Shown here: positions 37,460-45,701 of the stretch, one piece after another
How the letters are laid out: each line of letters begins with the position of its first letter
Position numbering within the stretch: position 1 is the stretch's first letter
Translations under genes and position numbers: made by a program
The notes under the pieces: generated by a model
The model's input: only the letters and a program-made list of their open reading frames with translations
The model's database searches: none
Told to the model about the DNA's origin: nothing
Assembly (NCBI GenBank): GCA_048499455.1
Contig: JASNZV010000020.1
Span: forward strand, 89,367 to 153,366
Direction of reading: 5' to 3'
Source of the DNA: CFX5 sp023384495
GTDB taxonomy: Bacteria > Chloroflexota > Anaerolineae > Caldilineales > Caldilineaceae
DNA length: 64,000 nucleotides

Positions 37460-39058
37460 ATGGATTCTTTTTCTGCTGTGCCTCGGCGCCTCACCATTGT
37501 GATGGCTGGCGCACTCTGCACATTGATGGCTGTCGCCATCCTCTATACTGGGTCACTGTGGGCGATGGACGCCCCGCCTGCTTCCGCTACGCAACCACCG
37601 CCCGGCGCCCAGGCCCTCGAGGATGTGCGCGCCGCCGGGATGCCCGCCCTCTTTGTGCAGGGGGGGTTGAGCGGGGATGTCGGCAGCCCGGTCGATGTCT
37701 TGATCGCGTTTGACAGCGGAGGCGCCCATGTTGCCGCCCTCAGCTTCTCGTTCAACTATGACGCGGGCTGTCTCGCCCTTGCGCCGGATGATGCGAACCG
37801 CGATGGGGTCCCCGACGCCATTCGCATCGACTCCGCAGCTCAGTTTTTTACGTCGGTTCAGGTCCACCCAGACGATGGTTCACTGGGCCGGATCGACATC
37901 ATGATCGTCGACTATCTGCCCCCGTTGGCTGCGCTGCGCGACAACGCAGCGCTGGTCACCATCCAATTTCGCATCGTTTGCGCCCTAGACCCTGGGCTTG
38001 TTTCCTATACACACGTGGGCTTTGCCGAGGCGCCGCCGGCAGGGTTTGGGGGCGCGGGCGGTGACGACCTGGCGGGCATCACGCGCGATGGCGTTGTGCA
38101 GATCATCGGCGCCCTCCCTGGGGCGACGCCCACGCCCACACCGACGCCCGCAACCGGTTCCCCCACGCCCACGCTGGTCCCCACAATACCCAACACACCC
38201 ACACCGGTGGTGCTGCTCGACATCATCCCCGCGCCGTCACGATTGACACGGGCAGACCGGGCCGTCATCTTTGTGGTGGACTATGCGGTTCTCAGCGTGG
38301 CCGACCAGATTGCACTCAGCATCCCAGTCCCCGAGCACACCTACTTCGACCCGACGGCAAGTAGCCTGGGCTGGCAGTGTACAGCCGAGCTGCCCAACCG
38401 GCGTTGTCGAACTACGCTCTATTCGGCGGCCAACCCCAAAACGATGAACGGCAGGATATTTTTTGCTGTGGCGATCAACTGGCCACTGCCTGCCCATGTG
38501 ACACAGATCGAGTTTACGGCCCTGGTCGAGGTGAACGGTGTGGTGACCAGTCAACTTGAACCGATCCTCTTGCCCCTTCTGCCGGGGGACCCAATTGCCG
38601 AGCCAGGGTCGCTGGCGCTGGCGCTACAAGCTGGCGTCACAGAAGTGGAGGCCGGGCGCGACCACAAACTCGACTATACATTGGCCTACACCAACAGCGG
38701 TCAAACCCCTCTCCAGGCCCTGTCGCTCTATCTGGTGTTGCCCGTGGCTGCGACCTTGCACCCGGCGGACGCGCGCGCCATGGACTGGATCTGCTCCACA
38801 GCTGAAGAAGGGGAAGCGAATTGTGTCTTGGCTATCAACGATCTGGCCCCTGACGCCTATGGGGAAGCGCCGTTTGTATTGGCGCTGCCATCCACATCGC
38901 TGGAGAAGATGGCCGCCGTCGTTGTGATCGCCTACGCCACCGAGGGCGGTCATCTGGTGGGCAGCAGCTCGTCTGTTGCGCCGATCCGGCAGGCTGAAGA
39001 GGGCGACCGGGTCACGCGGCGGCTGTTTCTGCCTGTGGTCATGCGGGGCAGGCGCTAA
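37460..39058 (+). CDS. Secreted cohesin-like protein with Pro/Thr linker
   Basis: This exported protein of 532 aa has a signal peptide (RRLTIVMAGALCTLMAVAILYTG). Residues about 50-210 resemble the cohesin-like fold of the upstream neighbour, with the same FDxGxxHVAALSFSFNYDAGCLAL pattern and a DANRDGVPDAI calcium-type loop. A Thr/Pro linker (TPTPTPTPATGSPTPT) leads to two DUF11-like beta domains (about 250-370 and 380-500). The tail is RRLFLPVVMRGRR. I use the ATG at 37460; a TTG six bases earlier is unlikely. Its stop overlaps the stop of the convergent DUF192 gene. A role in surface binding is inferred. Confidence 0.78.
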   Translation: MDSFSAVPRRLTIVMAGALCTLMAVAILYTGSLWAMDAPPASATQPPPGAQALEDVRAAGMPALFVQGGLSGDVGSPVDVLIAFDSGGAHVAALSFSFNYDAGCLALAPDDANRDGVPDAIRIDSAAQFFTSVQVHPDDGSLGRIDIMIVDYLPPLAALRDNAALVTIQFRIVCALDPGLVSYTHVGFAEAPPAGFGGAGGDDLAGITRDGVVQIIGALPGATPTPTPTPATGSPTPTLVPTIPNTPTPVVLLDIIPAPSRLTRADRAVIFVVDYAVLSVADQIALSIPVPEHTYFDPTASSLGWQCTAELPNRRCRTTLYSAANPKTMNGRIFFAVAINWPLPAHVTQIEFTALVEVNGVVTSQLEPILLPLLPGDPIAEPGSLALALQAGVTEVEAGRDHKLDYTLAYTNSGQTPLQALSLYLVLPVAATLHPADARAMDWICSTAEEGEANCVLAINDLAPDAYGEAPFVLALPSTSLEKMAAVVVIAYATEGGHLVGSSSSVAPIRQAEEGDRVTRRLFLPVVMRGRR

Positions 39059-39426
39059 GGAGCTTGTTGCAGCGAGAGCGTGAGCCGGTCGCCGATCGCG
39101 GCGCCGGCGCGTGCGGCGGCCCCGCTGGGGAGTTCAAGCACATAGTGGGCCGTGGGCCGGCGTCGCCCAATCCGCCAGGGGGGCATGGCCGGCTCGATAT
39201 CCACCACCACGTTGTCGGCGTTGACGTAGAGCACGTCAATCGCCATGGCCATAAAGTGGGTATGCACCTGATTGGCCGGCTTGATCAATAGCCCCCCACC
39301 GGGCGGCAGGCTGCGCACACCGATCAGGCCCCTGAGACGCGACCAGAAGCTATCGGCGATTCGCCCCTGCGTCAACAAGGTGCTGTGGCGGCTTGGGTTG
39401 TCAATACGAACTGTTTTCTTCTGCAT
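39055..39426 (-). CDS. DUF192 family protein
   Basis: This small protein of 123 aa belongs to the DUF192 family of unknown function. The conserved part reads SRLRGLIGVRSLPPGGGLLIKPANQVHTHFMAMAIDVLYV, with the family's H-x-x-F-M core, and then YVLELPSGAAARAGAAIGD. The usual N-terminal signal peptide of many members is absent. The ATG at 39426 is where homology starts. It is the last gene of the tad string; DUF192 genes are often found beside tad genes in other bacteria, but why is not known. The 3' end overlaps the convergent gene by four bases. Confidence 0.85.
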   Translation of the reverse strand: MQKKTVRIDNPSRHSTLLTQGRIADSFWSRLRGLIGVRSLPPGGGLLIKPANQVHTHFMAMAIDVLYVNADNVVVDIEPAMPPWRIGRRRPTAHYVLELPSGAAARAGAAIGDRLTLSLQQAP

Positions 39427-39446
39427 AGCGACGCCTACATTCTGAT

Positions 39447-39497
39447 GCGACTTCAGTCGCTCTACTGTCAACAAGCGCGACTGAAGTCGCTACTACG
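39447..39497. repeat. Palindromic repeat, family B, copy 3
   Basis: The arms GCGACTTCAGTCGC and GCGACTGAAGTCGC, followed by TACTACGA, lie between tadA and the DUF192 gene. The design is the same as that of the elements at 5247 and 22265. Confidence 0.75.
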
Positions 39498-39515
39498 AAT
39501 ACTTCCCATCGCGGC

Positions 39516-40916
39516 CTATCCAAAAATGTTTGCGGGCAGCGTGATGCCGGCGTGTGCGATCTTTTCGGCGGCGCGTGGCCGCAACCCCGTGGGGCGCAGC
39601 TCGCCGGTGATCTTGCCATCCTCGCGGATGCCGGTCTGCTCAAAGACAAAGAGGTCTTGCATGACAATCGTGTCCCCTTCCATCCCCAGCACTTCGGCGC
39701 ACTGGATCACCCGGCGACTGCCGTCGCGCAGGCGCTGCACCTGGATGATCATATCGACGGCGGCGGCGATCTGTTGGCGAATGGCGCGCAAGGGCAGTTC
39801 GACCCCAGACATCATCACCATCGTTTCGATGCGGTTGAGCGATTCGCGCGCGGTATTGGCGTGTAGGGTGGTGAGCGAGCCATCGTGCCCTGTGTTCATG
39901 GCCTGGAGCATATCCAGCGCCTCGCCGCCGCGCACCTCGCCGATCACGATCCGGTCGGGCCGCATGCGCAGGCTGTTGACCACCAGGTTGCGGATGCCGA
40001 CCTCGCCCTTGCCTTCCACATTCGCCGGTCGCTTTTCGAGGCGGACGACGTGGGGCTGTTGCAGCTGTAACTCAGCCGCATCCTCGATGGTGACGACGCG
40101 ATCATCCGCCGGGATAAAGCTGGAGAGCACATTGAGCATGGTGGTCTTGCCCGAACCGGTGCCGCCGCTGACGATGATGTTGAGCTTGGCAATGACGCAC
40201 GCGCGGATAAATTCGGCAAACGACGGCGTCACCGAACCAAAGCGGATCAGGTCGTCGATCTTCATCGGGTCTTTGCGAAATTTGCGGATTGTAAGGCAGG
40301 GGCCGACCAGCGACAGCGGTGGGATGATGGCGTTGACGCGCGAGCCGTCGGGCAGGCGCGCGTCGACCATGGGCGACGCCTCGTCGATACGCCGGCCTAG
40401 GGGGGTGACGATCCGCTCGATCACTTGAAGCACCTGGGCGTCGTCGACAAACTTTACGGGAGAGAGCACCAACTTGCCCTTTTGCTCGACATAAACCTGG
40501 TTCGGCCCATTGACCATCACTTCCGAAATGTCGTCACGATCCAGCAGTGGCTGAATTGGACCAAAGCCAAAGATGTCGGCCAGGAGCATATCAAACAGAT
40601 AGGTGCGCTCGGCGCGGTTGAGCACCAAATGAGCGTCGGCCAGACTCTTGTTGAAGATCGGCTCCAACATGGGGCGCAACCGGGCCGGGCCGCCCAACTC
40701 GGACAGTGATTTCACTTCGTCAATGAGAAATTGCTGAATCTCTTCGCGCACCTGTTTGAATTCAGGCGGCGGTGTATAACTACCATCGGCGTTGAAGGCT
40801 TCGACCGGTGGTGACGTTGGCTGGGGCGCCGGTGTGGGCGCCGCCGGTTGTTTCTCCACCGGCTGCGGGATCAACGACCGCTCGGGTTTGGCCGTGCGAT
40901 TGGCAAATAGTTGCAT
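39516..40916 (-). CDS. tadA: Tad pilus assembly ATPase TadA/CpaF
   Basis: This is the secretion-type ATPase that powers Flp pilus assembly and retraction, 466 aa. After a Pro-rich N terminus comes the N-terminal domain with DDISEVMVNGPNQVYVE. The ATPase core follows: Walker A IVSGGTGSGKTT, the Asp box region RVVTIEDAAELQL, Walker B RIVIGEVRGGEALDMLQAMNTGHDGSLTTLHAN, with the His box. It matches the CpaF family in length. Unlike the usual order (TadA before TadB and TadC), it lies downstream of tadC and is separated from it by two unexpected genes. Confidence 0.95.
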   Translation of the reverse strand: MQLFANRTAKPERSLIPQPVEKQPAAPTPAPQPTSPPVEAFNADGSYTPPPEFKQVREEIQQFLIDEVKSLSELGGPARLRPMLEPIFNKSLADAHLVLNRAERTYLFDMLLADIFGFGPIQPLLDRDDISEVMVNGPNQVYVEQKGKLVLSPVKFVDDAQVLQVIERIVTPLGRRIDEASPMVDARLPDGSRVNAIIPPLSLVGPCLTIRKFRKDPMKIDDLIRFGSVTPSFAEFIRACVIAKLNIIVSGGTGSGKTTMLNVLSSFIPADDRVVTIEDAAELQLQQPHVVRLEKRPANVEGKGEVGIRNLVVNSLRMRPDRIVIGEVRGGEALDMLQAMNTGHDGSLTTLHANTARESLNRIETMVMMSGVELPLRAIRQQIAAAVDMIIQVQRLRDGSRRVIQCAEVLGMEGDTIVMQDLFVFEQTGIREDGKITGELRPTGLRPRAAEKIAHAGITLPANIFG

Positions 40917-40950
40917 GGCGGTTGTTCTCTCAATTGATGTATTCCACTGA

Positions 40951-41706
40951 CTATAGCGTAGCGATCATATCAGCTAGGGCCGATGCATCGTAGGCAGTAA
41001 TGACATTATCTCGGTGTACCCCAAAAAATCTCAGTCCAAGCCGCTCAAAGCCAAATGATCCCCGGTATTTGCGTAATACGCGCTTATAGTCCTCTGTTAC
41101 TGGGAAAGCAAGCGCATATTTTATCCCTGACTCTGTCATCCGCGATACAAGCTGTCCAATTCCCATTTGGAAATTCATCTCTGCCGAACCATATCCACCC
41201 CGGTCTTCACCCTTGACTTCTATCAGCCATTGTTCATTTGCATTTCTGGCAGCCAGGTCGATAATCCCGCTATGTACCCGGTATCGAGGCTTTACGTCAA
41301 AGCCATTTGCCTGCAAATGCTCGATGAGGAGCCGCTCAACTTCTGGCTCTGCAAAAGGGTCTGTCCGCCGGTTGTTCACCTGTTCAACATCATGCGACTT
41401 CGTCGGTATCATCGCTCTTGCCTCAATTGGTTGCAGTGAACCAAGACAAGCGGCGCATCGCTTCCACTGCTCGTCTTCTGGCCCTCGATTTTGAGCCAAC
41501 CAGGAAGTTGCATTGTCAAGGTTCTCACAGAAGAATTTCCGCTTCGCATTGGCCTGATCAAGGCGTGGGCATTTTGCTGCGTGAAGGATGTTATAATCTT
41601 TGCCCCTCTGCCCTTTGCCCGAATAATCATTGTAGATAAATCCACTGCCGCGTTCACGAATTTGTCCGAGAACATCATCTGTCGCTAGCTTTCTCATGAA
41701 TTGCAT
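40951..41706 (-). CDS. Predicted PD-(D/E)XK nuclease with cysteine-rich N terminus
   Basis: This 251-aa protein has a restriction-endonuclease-like core: Glu in AEPEVERLLIEHLQANGFDV, then GIIDLAARNANEQWLIEVKGE, where the Asp and the E-x-K form the PD-(D/E)XK metal site. A following Gln-containing helix (FQMGIGQLVSRM) supports this. The first 100 residues contain possible zinc-binding cysteines (AAKCPRL, KRKFFCEN, WKRCAACLG). GAAGGGAGC lies close before the ATG at 41706; the open frame further upstream is a shadow of the TPR-PD40 gene. Base use is visibly less GC-rich than that of its neighbours, which suggests recent gain. It has no evident link with pili. A methylase partner is not visible. 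Confidence 0.7.
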   Translation of the reverse strand: MQFMRKLATDDVLGQIRERGSGFIYNDYSGKGQRGKDYNILHAAKCPRLDQANAKRKFFCENLDNATSWLAQNRGPEDEQWKRCAACLGSLQPIEARAMIPTKSHDVEQVNNRRTDPFAEPEVERLLIEHLQANGFDVKPRYRVHSGIIDLAARNANEQWLIEVKGEDRGGYGSAEMNFQMGIGQLVSRMTESGIKYALAFPVTEDYKRVLRKYRGSFGFERLGLRFFGVHRDNVITAYDASALADMIATL

Positions 41707-41747
41707 GCTCCCTTCGTAACAGTCATATGCAGATTGAACTATGCACA

Positions 41748-43658
41748 TTACCGAATCCACACCGGATCCCAGTCTTCGCTGTTGCTGTTGCTGATGTTGC
41801 GCTGGTTGCCGCCGTTGGCGTCCATCAACCAGATCTGCCGCCGGCCGTCCCGATTGGAAAAGAAGGCGATCTGCGCGCCATCGGGCGACCAGGTCGGGTG
41901 CTTGTCCCACTCCCACTCGTTGTGGGTCAACTGGGCCGGCGCGCCGTCGGGCAGGTTCATCACCCAGATCTCGTCGTTGCCGGTATGGTTGGCGACAAAG
42001 GCAATCATCGCGCCCGCCGGCGACCAGACCGGGTCGTACTCGTCGCCGCGAAAGTCGGTGAGCATGGCATCGCGCGCTTCGCTCTCTGGCCGGTCCGCAT
42101 GAACCAGAAACAGATTGGCGTCGGCGCGGTCGGGCGCGCTGGCCACATAGAGCATCGTTGCGCCGTCCGCCGACCATCGCTGCTGAGCATAGAGTTGGTC
42201 CAAGGTGGCGGCGGCGTCATTGGGGGCGCGCTGTTGCTGGCTGCCGTCCGGCTGCATCAGATAAATGGCGACGCCGCCATCTCGATTGGTGCGAAACGCG
42301 ATCCATCCCTTGAAATCCGCCAGCGTCGCCGGCGGCGGAGCGGGTGTGGCTGTCGGCGGCGGTGGCGGCGGCGGGGCGTAGACGGCTGCCCGCGTGGCCG
42401 TGGGCAACGGCGTCGGCGTGGCGGAGAGCGCGGCGACTTGTCGACGCGCGGCGCTGGCGTCGGCAACCGGCAGCGCGGCGGCCTTCTCAAAATAGCCCAA
42501 CGCCTGCAACAGATCGGCCTGTTGCGCCGTGCTCTCACCAAGCGCCAGATAGGCGTCATAGAGGCGCTCGGCCAGGCCACCGCCTAGATAGGCCGGCTGC
42601 GCCCGATAGAGCGGCTCCAGCGCAAGCACGGCCTGCGCCGCATTGGCTTGCTCCAGCGCGCGTATGCCGGCCAGGTAGACGCTCAGCTCCCCTTCCGCCT
42701 GCACAATTGCGGGAGCATCGGGCGCCAGGTGGAGCGCCTTCTGAAAATAGCCCAGCGCCTGCGTCAAATCGATCGATGCCGCCGGTTGCCGCGCAACGAT
42801 GGACTGTCCTAGCGTCAGATAGGCCGCCACCAGGCGCGTGGTGACGAGGTCGGCTGCATATGTGCTGTCGAGCCGGCGCACCGCTTCATAGCCATCCACG
42901 GCGGCTGCCCACTGTTGAGCCTCAAAGGCTGTATTGGCGGTTGCCAACAGTTGCCCTGCTTCGGTCACGGCCTCTACCTGGGCCAGCAGACGCTCCACAT
43001 TGCGATAGCTTGGCGCTTTCTGCTGGACGGACATGAAATACTCGCGGGCGCGTGCAAAGTCATGCGCCCGTAAGGCCTGTTCGCCAAGCTCGTATTCGCT
43101 GGCCAAGGCCAGGCGCCAGGTCGCTTCGCGATAACCGCGTTGGGCTACCTCATTGCTGATATCGACGCTCAGGATTTGACGGAATAGTTGAGACGCCGTC
43201 TCATCATCGTTGCGTTTGAGGGAGGCCTGGGCTTGCGCCAACAGTCGCTGATGCTGGATGACCTCGGCGTTGCCGCTCTGGAGATTGCGATAGATCATGA
43301 AGCCACCGATTGCCAGCCCGCCCATCACAACCAGATAGGCCAACAGACTCAGGACCACGCGCCGGTTCAGACGGCGTGGCCGGCGTCCCTTGATCTTGCC
43401 GGCCCACGTCGTTTCCAGCTCGGCCTTGAGCCGGGCTTCGGCCAAAAGGGACGGCAATTGGGAGGCGCCTGGGTATTCAGCCTGAAGCAGGAAGAAGAGT
43501 CGCCCGGCGTTCGCATAGGCCCCCTGTTGTAATTGTTGCAGCGCAGCCAGGTAACGCCCGTCGCTCTCCAATTCACTCGGATCTCTGACGGTAGGCGGGC
43601 GGTGGGCAGCGCGTGACGCCTTCCGTTCCCGCATTAGCAAATTGGTCAGCGTAGTCAT
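41748..43658 (-). CDS. TPR and PD40 repeat membrane protein of the tad locus
   Basis: This 636-aa protein is predicted to be anchored by one helix near residue 110 (VVLSLLAYLVVMGGLAIGGFMIY). The N-terminal 100 residues are cytoplasmic, and the rest is outside. Outside are TPR-like helical repeats (about 130-430, for example AQASLKRNDDETASQLFRQIL and REYFMSVQQKAPSY), a Pro/Thr linker (PPPPPPPTATPAPPP), and a C-terminal propeller half with PD40 repeats (WSPAGAMIAFVANHTGNDEIW, WSPDGAQIAFFSNRDGRRQIW). GAGGGAG precedes the ATG at 43658. Its place between tadC and tadA, in the same direction, suggests a pilus-associated scaffold or sensor. It does not have the shared PLxxR tail. Confidence 0.75.
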   Translation of the reverse strand: MTTLTNLLMRERKASRAAHRPPTVRDPSELESDGRYLAALQQLQQGAYANAGRLFFLLQAEYPGASQLPSLLAEARLKAELETTWAGKIKGRRPRRLNRRVVLSLLAYLVVMGGLAIGGFMIYRNLQSGNAEVIQHQRLLAQAQASLKRNDDETASQLFRQILSVDISNEVAQRGYREATWRLALASEYELGEQALRAHDFARAREYFMSVQQKAPSYRNVERLLAQVEAVTEAGQLLATANTAFEAQQWAAAVDGYEAVRRLDSTYAADLVTTRLVAAYLTLGQSIVARQPAASIDLTQALGYFQKALHLAPDAPAIVQAEGELSVYLAGIRALEQANAAQAVLALEPLYRAQPAYLGGGLAERLYDAYLALGESTAQQADLLQALGYFEKAAALPVADASAARRQVAALSATPTPLPTATRAAVYAPPPPPPPTATPAPPPATLADFKGWIAFRTNRDGGVAIYLMQPDGSQQQRAPNDAAATLDQLYAQQRWSADGATMLYVASAPDRADANLFLVHADRPESEARDAMLTDFRGDEYDPVWSPAGAMIAFVANHTGNDEIWVMNLPDGAPAQLTHNEWEWDKHPTWSPDGAQIAFFSNRDGRRQIWLMDANGGNQRNISNSNSEDWDPVWIR

Positions 43659-43677
43659 CGTACTCCCTCTATACGTT

Positions 43678-43737
43678 GCTCTGTCTGAAACGAGCAGTTT
43701 CTGCGCCAGCATGACGGACGGTTTCAAAGCAACCGCA
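43678..43737 (+). repeat. Dispersed palindromic repeat, family A, copy 2
   Basis: It begins GCTCTGTCTGAAACG and ends GGTTTCAAAGCAACCGCA, with a divergent centre. It fills the gap between tadC and the TPR-PD40 gene. Confidence 0.7.
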
Positions 43738-43739
43738 GT

Positions 43740-44660
43740 TCATTTCAATGCCGCCATGATCTGGGGGATTGCAGGCCCCAAAATCACGGCAAAGATGGCG
43801 GGAAAGATAAACAGCACCAGCGGAATGAGCATCTTGATCGGCGCCTTGCTTGCTTCTTCATTGGCGCGCTGGCGGCGGCGGATGCGCATCTCGGCGGCCT
43901 GGGTGTGGAGCACATCGCGGATGGCAATGCCCAGGCGGTCGGCTTGGACGAGCACCGCCACAAAGCTGGCGATTTCGGGCGCGCCGGTGCGGTCGACCAG
44001 GTGATGCAGCGCGTCCACACGCGAGATGCCCAGCCGCATCTCGCCAATCACGCGGCGGAATTCGGCGCCGAGTTCGTTGCGCCACTGAGCCGATACCTTC
44101 TGCAGCGCAGCCTCAAAGCTCAGCCCGGCATCGACACAGATCGTCATGCGGTCGAGCGCGTCGGGCAGCGCCAACATGATCGCCTTCTGCCGTTTGGCAA
44201 TGCGGTTGTGCAGCCAATAGTTGGGCAGATAGAGGCCGACCACAAAGCCGATCAGGCCAAAGAGCAAGGCGGAGAAGAGCGGCCGCGAAAAGATCATCAC
44301 CCCAAAGAGCAGGGCGCCCCCGCCCCCGCCCACCAATACCCGCAACCCCAGAAAGTCGATCACGGTGAGCCGGTCGAGCAGGCCGGCCATATCAAGTCCG
44401 CGCCGCAGTTGTTCGAGATTGCCGCTGGGCGTCAGCGCTTTGCCGAGGCCGCGCAATTGCCGGATCACCGGCCAGAAGACTCGCTCCTTCCAGGGGCGGG
44501 CCAGTGTCTCCGCGCGCTCGGTCATGACGGGGGGGGATTCCGGGCCTACGGGGCGCAGGCGCATGGAACGCTGCCGGGTTGCGCGCAGGGCCATGAAAGC
44601 GGCAAACGCGCTGGTAGCCATCAACAGCGAGATTAGCAACACACTGGGTAGGTTCATCAT
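43740..44660 (-). CDS. tadC: Tad pilus inner-membrane protein TadC
   Basis: This is a platform protein of the type II secretion F superfamily, 306 aa, which works with TadB and TadA at the membrane. Hydrophobic segments are at the N terminus, at about 105-150 and at the C terminus (LIPLVLFIFPAIFAVIL). The cytoplasmic core has LPDALDRMTICVDAGLSFEAALQKVS and FVAVLVQADRLGIAIRDVLHTQAAEMRIRRRQRANEEASKAPIKM, typical of TadC. It follows tadB after 85 bases that contain a repeat element. Confidence 0.93.
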   Translation of the reverse strand: MMNLPSVLLISLLMATSAFAAFMALRATRQRSMRLRPVGPESPPVMTERAETLARPWKERVFWPVIRQLRGLGKALTPSGNLEQLRRGLDMAGLLDRLTVIDFLGLRVLVGGGGGALLFGVMIFSRPLFSALLFGLIGFVVGLYLPNYWLHNRIAKRQKAIMLALPDALDRMTICVDAGLSFEAALQKVSAQWRNELGAEFRRVIGEMRLGISRVDALHHLVDRTGAPEIASFVAVLVQADRLGIAIRDVLHTQAAEMRIRRRQRANEEASKAPIKMLIPLVLFIFPAIFAVILGPAIPQIMAALK

Positions 44661-44672
44661 AGTTGTTACTCA

Positions 44673-44743
44673 GCTCTGTTTGAACACGCGAGTTTGTTTG
44701 CAACTTTGGCCGACTCTGAATGCGCATTGATAGAGCAACCGCA
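44673..44743 (+). repeat. Dispersed palindromic repeat, family A, copy 3
   Basis: It starts GCTCTGTTTGAACACGCGAG and ends GAGCAACCGCA. Its centre resembles copy 4 at 53321 (both contain TTTG..TTGC, GGCC and ACT.T.A.TGCG), although the right arm has decayed. It fills the gap between tadB and tadC. Confidence 0.65.
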
Positions 44744-44745
44744 CA

Positions 44746-45684
44746 TCAGACTTCGATCTTCATCATCTGGCGCATGGCCAGGTTGCCGATAATCACCATG
44801 ACGACTGCGCCAATTGGGATTGCTAAAATCCAGCCCGGCTCAAAGAGCGTCATCATATATTTAGGATTGAGGAGCATCATACCGGTTGCGATGACAAAGG
44901 GCAGCGCGGTTAGCAGCCAGCCCGTCATACGCTGTTGCCCGGTCATTGCCTGGATGTCGCCTTTGAACTTGATGCGCTCGCGAATGGTCTCAGAGATAGT
45001 GGCGAGCACATCGGCCAGGCTGCCCCCCACTTCGTTTTGGATGTGGATGGCGGCCACGACGAGCTCCAGGTCTTCATTGTCCACCCGTTCAACCAGGTGA
45101 TCCAGCGCCTCGTCGGTGCTGTAGCCCAGCATCGTCTCTTTGATCACCTGGGCGAATTCGGTCGCCATGGGGTCGGGCATCTCTTGCTGAACAAGCCGGC
45201 ATGCGTGCATCAGGCCGTATCCTGAGCGCAACGAACCGACCAACATGCTGAGCAGGTCCGGCAGTTGCTCGCCAAACATGCGGGCGCGTTTCGCCCGCCG
45301 TTGCTGCAACACAATGCCAGGCGCGATCCAGCCGCCAAAGGCAAGCAGCAACCCGCCCACCCACTGGCCGGAAACAAGCCAACCAATCGCCAGCCCCAAC
45401 ACCGTGCATCCGGCCTGGACCATCCAGTATTCAACCACGGTCAGGTTCAGATTGGCCGCCGCCAACTGGCGTTCGACGCGCGCGGCCAGCGCTGTGCCGA
45501 CCAACTGTCGATTGATCAGGTCCGAAATCTTCCGTGTTCGCTGCGGTTCAGCCGCCACAATCGGCGCCGGCGAAGAGAGCCGTTGCTGGAGCTCGTTGGC
45601 GCGCCCCACCCAGCGGTAGAGCGCGGCAAAGAGGCACCAGACCGATAGCGCCACCAAGAGGGCAATCAACAAGACGATGTTCAT
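44746..45684 (-). CDS. tadB: Tad pilus inner-membrane protein TadB
   Basis: This is a platform protein of the type II secretion F superfamily, 312 aa. It has an N-terminal helix, a middle pair of helices (YWMVQAGCTVLGLAIGWLV...LLLAFGGWIAPGIVL) and a C-terminal pair. The conserved core reads LPDLLSMLVGSLRSGYGLMHACRLVQQEMPDP, followed by VERVDNEDLELVVAAIHIQNEVGGSLADVL, which are typical of TadB. It starts 17 bases after the prepilin peptidase gene. Confidence 0.93.
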   Translation of the reverse strand: MNIVLLIALLVALSVWCLFAALYRWVGRANELQQRLSSPAPIVAAEPQRTRKISDLINRQLVGTALAARVERQLAAANLNLTVVEYWMVQAGCTVLGLAIGWLVSGQWVGGLLLAFGGWIAPGIVLQQRRAKRARMFGEQLPDLLSMLVGSLRSGYGLMHACRLVQQEMPDPMATEFAQVIKETMLGYSTDEALDHLVERVDNEDLELVVAAIHIQNEVGGSLADVLATISETIRERIKFKGDIQAMTGQQRMTGWLLTALPFVIATGMMLLNPKYMMTLFEPGWILAIPIGAVVMVIIGNLAMRQMMKIEV

Positions 45685-45701
45685 AGGTCACTTTCCCACG
45701 T

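Noticed and set aside
41707..42177. N-terminal extension of the nuclease frame
   Set aside because: This part is an out-of-frame read of the PD40 region; a ribosome site supports the start at 41706.
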